Source: Gemmatimonadales bacterium (GTDB lineage: Bacteria; Gemmatimonadota; Gemmatimonadetes; Gemmatimonadales; GWC2-71-9). Taken from it: a stretch of DNA of 64,000 nt. Of the stretch, positions 59,461-64,000 are shown in pieces. Each line of letters opens with the position of its first letter. Within the stretch, counting starts at the first letter, position 1. Position numbers and translations under genes: made by a program. Under the pieces are notes generated by a model. The model saw only the letters and a list, made by a program, of their open reading frames with translations. It was not told the origin of the DNA and ran no database searches. Location of the stretch: contig DASYCE010000025.1 of the NCBI GenBank assembly GCA_036500345.1, forward strand, positions 1 to 64,000, in the 5' to 3' direction.

Positions 59461-60932
59461 TCATTGCGCTGGCGTTGCGTCACCTGCTGGTTCGGCCGGG
59501 GCGCGCCGCACTGCTGCTCCTGGGTTATGCGCTTGGCGTCGCGGTGATGATCGTGCTCCTGTCGATCGGCGACGCCATGCTCGACCAGTCCCGCGACGTC
59601 CCGCTCATAGGCGGTGGTGACCTGACGGCGCTGCCGCACGGCATCGACATCGAGGCGATGCGCACTGGCGGGCTCGCAGGAATGTTCTTCGGAATCGACG
59701 GCGCCCGCTTCGTGAGCCGCGAACTGCTCGGCGGACCTCGGCATCGTGCGATGGTCGATGCGGTGTCGCCCGAAGTCACGCAGAAACTCGTCGAGGTCCG
59801 CGTGCACGATACGACGTGGGCGGTGCGCGCAGCCGGTAACATTCCGAGCGAGGCCGCAGCCGCCGGTGCCGGCCTCCGCATCCTCAGTGGCCGCTGGGTC
59901 GACGACAGCGCGGACCTCGAGTGGATCGCGCCGACTCGCGAGGCTTTGTACGATGGGATCGATCGCTTTCATCGTCCTCCGCCTGATGCGTCTGATTGGG
60001 CGGAGTGGGATTACTTCAATGTGGTCGTCAGTCCGGCCGAGTGGTGGTACGTGACACTGCTTGTTGGCGCTGAGAATCCGTCCGGTAGCCGCGGCGAAAT
60101 CCTGGTGACGCATCGCCGCCCCGACGGCGGTTATCAGCGGTTCCAGACGATCACGACGGACAGCATCCGGATCGATACCGCTCACGCTGCACTCACGGTC
60201 GGCTCGAGCTCGGTGTCGCAGCACGACGGTGTGTACGACGTGCATGGTCACGCTGGCGCGGCGACGTTCCAGTTCTCGCTTCACCCCCGTCCGCACCACT
60301 ATTTCCCGCCGGTCGAACTCGGCCACGACAGTATCCCCTCCGGGTACGCCGTCGCGGCACTGGCGGGGACCGCGTCGGGGAAGTTCTGCACCGCGGGTTC
60401 GTGTACCGTCGTGGTGGATCGCCCTGCCTATCATGATCACAACTGGGGGGAATGGCGGGCTGCCACTTGGGAATGGGGGATGGGACACGGTACTTCGCAC
60501 GACCTTCTCTACGGCGGAATAATCGTTGCCGAGCAGCCAGGCGCAGTCCCCTTCTTCCTGTTGCTCGACGATTCGATCGGTCTGGAGCAGACCTACCGTT
60601 TTCGCAGCGTCACCCGGATCGGCTCGCATCACGCCGCCGGCATCGAGGGCGTCGAGGCTCCCGACTCGCTCCGCATCCTGGCCACCCGAACCGGAGATTC
60701 ACTGGTCATCACCATTGCGGTGATCGACGCCGTGGCGTCACGTTCTGCCCCCGCCGGGAAAGACCGGGCCTTCCTGCAGATGCGGGGGAGATGGCGCGCT
60801 CACGGTACGGCCGCGGGGGCCGCGGTCGCGGATTCGGGCTCGGGATTCTTCGAAACCTGGGTGCCGCTGGCATCGGCGCCGACCACTAGATTGAAGCCAG
60901 CTTCTCACGACAACGGCGCACGTGATCATTGA
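59457..60932 (+). CDS. Permease N-terminus fused to an AttH/CrtC lipocalin-like domain
   Basis: 491 residues. Residues 1-40 form the first helix of a MacB-type permease (RPGRAALLLLGYALGVAVMIVLLS), 45-180 look like the front of its periplasmic domain, and 190-470 form a CrtC/AttH-like lipocalin domain (EWWYVTLLVGAENP, PAYHDHNWGEWRAATWEWGMGHG, GLEQTYRF). No C-terminal FtsX block is present. The operon parallels AttEFGH-type ABC clusters, where the lipocalin-like protein works with the transporter. GTG start overlaps the ATPase stop. Confidence 0.7.
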   Translation: MIIALALRHLLVRPGRAALLLLGYALGVAVMIVLLSIGDAMLDQSRDVPLIGGGDLTALPHGIDIEAMRTGGLAGMFFGIDGARFVSRELLGGPRHRAMVDAVSPEVTQKLVEVRVHDTTWAVRAAGNIPSEAAAAGAGLRILSGRWVDDSADLEWIAPTREALYDGIDRFHRPPPDASDWAEWDYFNVVVSPAEWWYVTLLVGAENPSGSRGEILVTHRRPDGGYQRFQTITTDSIRIDTAHAALTVGSSSVSQHDGVYDVHGHAGAATFQFSLHPRPHHYFPPVELGHDSIPSGYAVAALAGTASGKFCTAGSCTVVVDRPAYHDHNWGEWRAATWEWGMGHGTSHDLLYGGIIVAEQPGAVPFFLLLDDSIGLEQTYRFRSVTRIGSHHAAGIEGVEAPDSLRILATRTGDSLVITIAVIDAVASRSAPAGKDRAFLQMRGRWRAHGTAAGAAVADSGSGFFETWVPLASAPTTRLKPASHDNGARDH

Positions 60933-61001
60933 CGAACCAGGGGTACACGCGGCGCTCGATCGGCACGCGCGCCCAACCGAACTGCGTGGAGGGGGCTGGC
61001 G

Positions 61002-61421
61002 ATGACGACCGGGACGACACCACAGCCTGAGCCGATGCGCGCCGTTGCCCGGCAGCTGGCGGACCGGCTTGCCGAGGGATGGACCAAGGGACGCCCCGAC
61101 ATCATGACGGAAGTGTTCGCGGCGGAGCCGGTATTTATCGAGACTCCGTTTTCCACGCCGATCAGCGGCATCGACGCCATCCGACAATGGGCGGGGGATA
61201 TTCCCTACTATCAGTCGGAGGCGACCTTCACGGTTGGGGAGGTCTTTGTCGCCGGGCCGTGGTTCTCGACCGAATTCAAGCTGGTTTTCCGGCGGCGGAC
61301 GACCGGTGAATGGGTCGATGCCCGCGGGGCGCTGTTTGCCGAGACCGATGGCGAACGCATTACCGAATTGCGGATGTATTGGCACCGATGGAACGGCGGT
61401 CGCGAGACATCGCAGCCATAG
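61002..61421 (+). CDS. NTF2-like/SnoaL-like domain protein
   Basis: 139 residues with an alpha+beta cone fold: ADRLAEGWTKGRPDIMTEVFAAEPVFIETPF, GIDAIRQWAGDIPYYQ, GEVFVAGPWFSTEFKLVFRR, ITELRMYWHRWN. NTF2-like proteins are ligand-binding or catalytic in varied roles; no function can be assigned. It follows the ABC operon by 69 bp. Confidence 0.7.
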   Translation: MTTGTTPQPEPMRAVARQLADRLAEGWTKGRPDIMTEVFAAEPVFIETPFSTPISGIDAIRQWAGDIPYYQSEATFTVGEVFVAGPWFSTEFKLVFRRRTTGEWVDARGALFAETDGERITELRMYWHRWNGGRETSQP

Positions 61422-61436
61422 CGGCGTGGGAAAAAC

Positions 61437-61462
61437 GTCCGGAATTCGGACAACATTGTCCG
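61437..61462. promoter_or_regulatory. Interlocking GTCCG/CGGAC half-sites
   Basis: Three half-sites, GTCCG (61437-61441), CGGAC (61447-61451) and GTCCG (61458-61462), form two overlapping palindromes about one helical turn apart, upstream of the secreted DUF4384 gene. A candidate operator. Confidence 0.4.
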
Positions 61463-61582
61463 GCTACACGACAACCACGCCAGGCCTGTTTTTGTAAGTC
61501 TTGAATTTTCAACCACTTAGCTGTGGCACGGATCTGGATATTGTCCGCCGCATCCGTTGCAACTCAGGGTGGAGGATTCGTT

Positions 61583-62836
61583 ATGCTGACACTGCTCGCT
61601 TCAATGCTCATCGCCGCCCCGCCAGCCGACACCGGCGGATACCCGGCTCCCCCGGCCGATCCAGCTCCAGCCATTCAGGTCTCGCTCAACAACGACGGCA
61701 ACTACCTCGCCGGCGGCCGGGCCGACGTTCGAGTCCAGACCAACGACGACGGCTACCTCCTTGTCCTCCGCGTCGACGGTGATGGACAGATTCGCGTCCT
61801 CTTCCCGCTCGATCCTGAGGGCGACACCTTCGTCCGCGGCGGCAAGGAATACGAGCTTCGCGGCCGCGACGACCGGCAGACCTTCATGGCCGACGATCGT
61901 GCCGGCAATGGATTGATCTACGCCGCGATCTCCCACGAGCCTTTCGTCATCGCGGACTTCAGCGCCAACGGGCACTGGGACTACAATGCGTTGCGTCTGC
62001 CGGATTCGAGTACCGACGCCGAGAATGACCTGACGCAGCTGGTGGCGCAGATGACCAACCACGCACGGTTCGAATACGACGCGGTGGGGTACCGGGTCCA
62101 GGATCTGTCGCCGATCGCAAGCATGCCGCCGGCCGGCGACGGGTACTATCCCGGCTTCTATGATCCATACTACGATCCGGCGTGGCGTTGCCTCGGCTGC
62201 GGCTGGGCGTATCCGGGGAGCGACATCTCCTTCGGCCTCGATTTCGGATACTCGCCGTTCTACGATCCGTACCTCTTCTCGCCGTGGGCCTACAACTACG
62301 GCTACCGGTACGGTGGCGGGTTTTTCCCCGGCACATTCCCGGTGATCATCAACCCGCGTCCGTTTCGTCCGCTTCCCCCCGGAACGCGCGCTCGCCCGCG
62401 CGGCTCGATGCCGATGCCGGGAAATGGGTCTGGTCGATTCCATCCGTCGCCGTCGGGTGCGGGGCAGCCCGCCGTTCGCGGGACCGCTCCGTCCGGCCCC
62501 GTTGGAACGCGTGCCCGGCCGCGGCCGAACAATGAGCCGATGATGCCGAGCCGGATGCCTTACCAGCAACAGCCGTCGTCGCGCCCGATCTTCCGCGAGC
62601 CGCCGCGGGCGGGTTCTCCGGCACCGCAAGTCGACCGGCGGCCGATGACGGGTCAGCCCGAATCACGGCCGGTGTATCGCGAACCGCCGCGTCCCTCATC
62701 CCCGCCGCCGTCGGTGCGGGTCTCGCCACCACCCCGCTCGGCACCGCCTTCAGGCGGAGGTGAACGTTCTCGCCCGTCGGGTGGTGGTGGCGGTGGTGGC
62801 AGTAGTCACGGGGGTGGTGGGCACCACGGCAGATAG
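61583..62836 (+). CDS. Secreted DUF4384 protein with Pro/Arg-rich tail
   Basis: 417 residues. Signal-like MLTLLASMLIAAPPADTG, a DUF4384 domain (about 30-130, VRVQTNDDGYLLVLRVDGDGQIRVLFP), a Tyr/Gly/Asp-Pro-rich stretch (about 190-250, YYPGFYDPYYDP) and a long disordered tail of Pro, Arg, Ser and Gly ending in poly-Gly/His. Ribosome site GGAGGA. The domain suggests a surface or periplasmic binding role; nothing more can be said. Confidence 0.7.
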   Translation: MLTLLASMLIAAPPADTGGYPAPPADPAPAIQVSLNNDGNYLAGGRADVRVQTNDDGYLLVLRVDGDGQIRVLFPLDPEGDTFVRGGKEYELRGRDDRQTFMADDRAGNGLIYAAISHEPFVIADFSANGHWDYNALRLPDSSTDAENDLTQLVAQMTNHARFEYDAVGYRVQDLSPIASMPPAGDGYYPGFYDPYYDPAWRCLGCGWAYPGSDISFGLDFGYSPFYDPYLFSPWAYNYGYRYGGGFFPGTFPVIINPRPFRPLPPGTRARPRGSMPMPGNGSGRFHPSPSGAGQPAVRGTAPSGPVGTRARPRPNNEPMMPSRMPYQQQPSSRPIFREPPRAGSPAPQVDRRPMTGQPESRPVYREPPRPSSPPPSVRVSPPPRSAPPSGGGERSRPSGGGGGGGSSHGGGGHHGR

Positions 62837-62857
62837 CGGGCTATAGCAGATGAGGGG

Positions 62858-62891
62858 GAGGGCAGCGAAGCAGCGCTGCCCTCTCTTTTTT
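62858..62891 (+). terminator. Strong intrinsic terminator
   Basis: GAGGGCAGCG pairs perfectly with CGCTGCCCTC around AAGCAG and is followed by TCTTTTTT. It closes the DUF4384 gene and lies just before the end of the convergent phosphatase gene. Confidence 0.88.
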
Positions 62892-62898
62892 GTTCGGA

Positions 62899-63375
62899 TC
62901 AACTGCTCAGATGATCCCGCGCATATCCAGTGGCCCACTCGAGATACTCGGCGCTGCGCAACCCCGACCGCATGGCGGCGTCGACCGCGGAAGATTCGTC
63001 GAGCCCCTCATCCAGCATCAAATAGGCGATCAATGCGCCACCAGTCCGGTTGGCGCTATTGCAGTGCATCAGCGTCGGCGTGCCGGATGCGGTCCGCAGC
63101 GCCTCGAGAATCGCATCCATTGTCGGGTCGTCTACTGCGCCCGAGACGACCGGCGTGTTCACGTACCGCATCCCGAGTCCGCGCACGATTCCCGGTTCGT
63201 CAAACGGTCGTGGTTCCATCGCTTCGCGCAGGTCGATGACCGTCGACACTCCGGCCGCCTGAAGCGCGGCCAATTGCTCGGCCGAAGGCTGGCCTGTTAC
63301 CAGAAGCCACGGGAGCGGTGTCGATGCATTGATGATTCCTGCGGCTGCTTCGAGGAGTGATACCGGTGATTCCAT
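62899..63375 (-). CDS. DUF442-type protein phosphatase
   Basis: 158 residues. A dual-specificity-phosphatase-like fold: TGQPSAEQLAALQAAGVSTVIDLRE, ending in the catalytic loop MHCNSANRTGGALIAYLML with C-x4-R spacing as in the DUF442 (beta-lactamase-hydrolase-like phosphatase) group. An aspartate (VDDPTM) may be the general acid. It stands alone, divergent from the nitrilase gene. Confidence 0.75.
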   Translation of the reverse strand: MESPVSLLEAAAGIINASTPLPWLLVTGQPSAEQLAALQAAGVSTVIDLREAMEPRPFDEPGIVRGLGMRYVNTPVVSGAVDDPTMDAILEALRTASGTPTLMHCNSANRTGGALIAYLMLDEGLDESSAVDAAMRSGLRSAEYLEWATGYARDHLSS

Positions 63376-63430
63376 CGTTCAGCGACCTCGGCGTCGATAG
63401 TGCTGGTTTCCATCGGATTCAACCGGGCCA

Positions 63431-63448
63431 AAAGATACGTGTATCTTT
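63431..63448. promoter_or_regulatory. 18-bp perfect palindrome before the nitrilase gene
   Basis: AAAGATAC-GT-GTATCTTT ends 4 bases before the ATG at 63453. Its position, between divergent genes and over the start region, suggests an operator. Confidence 0.5.
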
Positions 63449-63452
63449 CGCC

Positions 63453-64000
63453 ATGCCGCCGATTACCGTCGCGCTGTGTCAGTTCCGGCCGACCAAGGGA
63501 TCGTTGTCAGCGAACCTCGATACGATCGAGCGGGTGCTTCGCGCCGCGGCTGCCGCCCCTTTCGTTCCCGACGTGCTGATCTTCTCCGAAGCCTCGCTAA
63601 CCGGCTACTTCCTCGAAGGCGGCGTGCGTGAACTCGCGCTCACCGCGCACGAGGTCTTCGCCGCACTCCAGGAGCGGCATGCCCGGAGCGGTGCCCCCCC
63701 AGTGGAGATCTGCCTCGGTTGCTACGAGCTGTTTGAGGAGCGGCTGCACAATTCCGCAATCTGGGTCGCTCTTGGCGGCTCCGATCCCGGCATTCGACAC
63801 GTGCATCGCAAGGTCTTCCTGCCGACATACGGGGTCTTCGACGAAGAGCGATTCGTCGAAGCGGGGCGAGAGGTCCGGGCGTTCGAGGCACGGATCGGTC
63901 GTGTGGCGATGCTGGTGTGCGAGGATGCCTGGCACTCGATCACGGGAACGCTGGCGGCACTCGATGGCGCACAGCTGATAGCGGTGGTGTCGGCGTCGCC
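63453..64000 (+). CDS. Carbon-nitrogen hydrolase (nitrilase superfamily), N-terminal part
   Basis: 182 residues visible; the gene runs off the end of the window. The nitrilase triad is present: Glu in LIFSEASLTGY, Lys in HVHRKVFLPTYGVFDE and Cys in MLVCEDAWHS. This could be a stand-alone amidase or the glutaminase domain of a glutamine-dependent NAD synthetase; the C-terminus would decide. No Shine-Dalgarno is visible. Confidence 0.88.
   Translation, partial: MPPITVALCQFRPTKGSLSANLDTIERVLRAAAAAPFVPDVLIFSEASLTGYFLEGGVRELALTAHEVFAALQERHARSGAPPVEICLGCYELFEERLHNSAIWVALGGSDPGIRHVHRKVFLPTYGVFDEERFVEAGREVRAFEARIGRVAMLVCEDAWHSITGTLAALDGAQLIAVVSAS

Noticed and set aside
1-64000. CRISPR array
   Set aside because: No set of regularly spaced direct repeats was seen.

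Overview
The window is high-GC bacterial chromosome (roughly two-thirds G+C by eye) with densely packed genes that often overlap by 1-4 bases. The gene set points to a Gram-negative-type heterotroph, and a member of the Gemmatimonadota or a relative is my best guess. The reasons are a TonB-dependent receptor, an OmpA-type protein, a caa3-type oxidase, a secreted M28 peptidase with glycine-rich inserts, and arginine synthesis through an N-acylornithine carbamoyltransferase. This placement is inference from gene content.

Layout. 1-8.5 kb: the end of ispH, a winged-helix/nucleotidyltransferase-like protein behind a palindrome, then single genes (DUF72, YceI, quinone oxidoreductase, M28 peptidase, radical SAM). 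8.9-15.9 kb: a TonB receptor, an NfeD-like/SPFH pair, a DUF983-GroES-like-GreA cluster and a VanX-type dipeptidase. 16-20.1 kb: a cytochrome c oxidase operon (subunit II fused to cytochrome c, then I, III, IV). 20.1-29.4 kb: YkgJ-type and DUF423 genes, fabI, a ybbP-ybbA-tesA cluster, an AI-2E family permease, an OmpA family protein and a beta-barrel-like protein.

29.38-34.77 kb is a 5,386-bp mobile element. It has 25-bp terminal inverted repeats (23/25 identical) and an exact 8-bp target duplication (ATATTCAT). It encodes an IS1595-type transposase and carries cargo: a toxin-antitoxin-chaperone module (MqsR-like, MqsA-like, SecB-like), a leucine-type tRNA with a UGG anticodon, a 50-residue basic protein and an OLD-family ATPase/TOPRIM protein. 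Removing the element and one target copy restores TTGCATATTCATGCAA, a perfect ArgR-box palindrome directly in front of argG. The element therefore appears to have split the operator of the arginine operon.

34.8-44.1 kb is that operon: argG, a DUF1611/DgcN-like gene, argC, argD, an acylornithine carbamoyltransferase, argB, an argE-like deacylase, argH and argR, nearly all translationally coupled. Neither argA nor argJ is present in it. The DUF1611 protein is a candidate source of the acetylglutamate that argB needs.

44.1-64 kb: a HAD phosphatase; an adenine methyltransferase/SNF2 helicase pair that looks like an unclassified restriction or defence module; a secreted protein; an RsbRD-like protein divergent from an LD-carboxypeptidase/hydrolase/NUDIX run; a DtxR-type regulator, Nramp transporter and outer-membrane-protein operon; an ABC transporter operon whose last gene joins a permease N-terminus to an AttH/CrtC lipocalin domain; and finally NTF2-like, DUF4384 and DUF442 phosphatase genes and the start of a nitrilase-superfamily gene.
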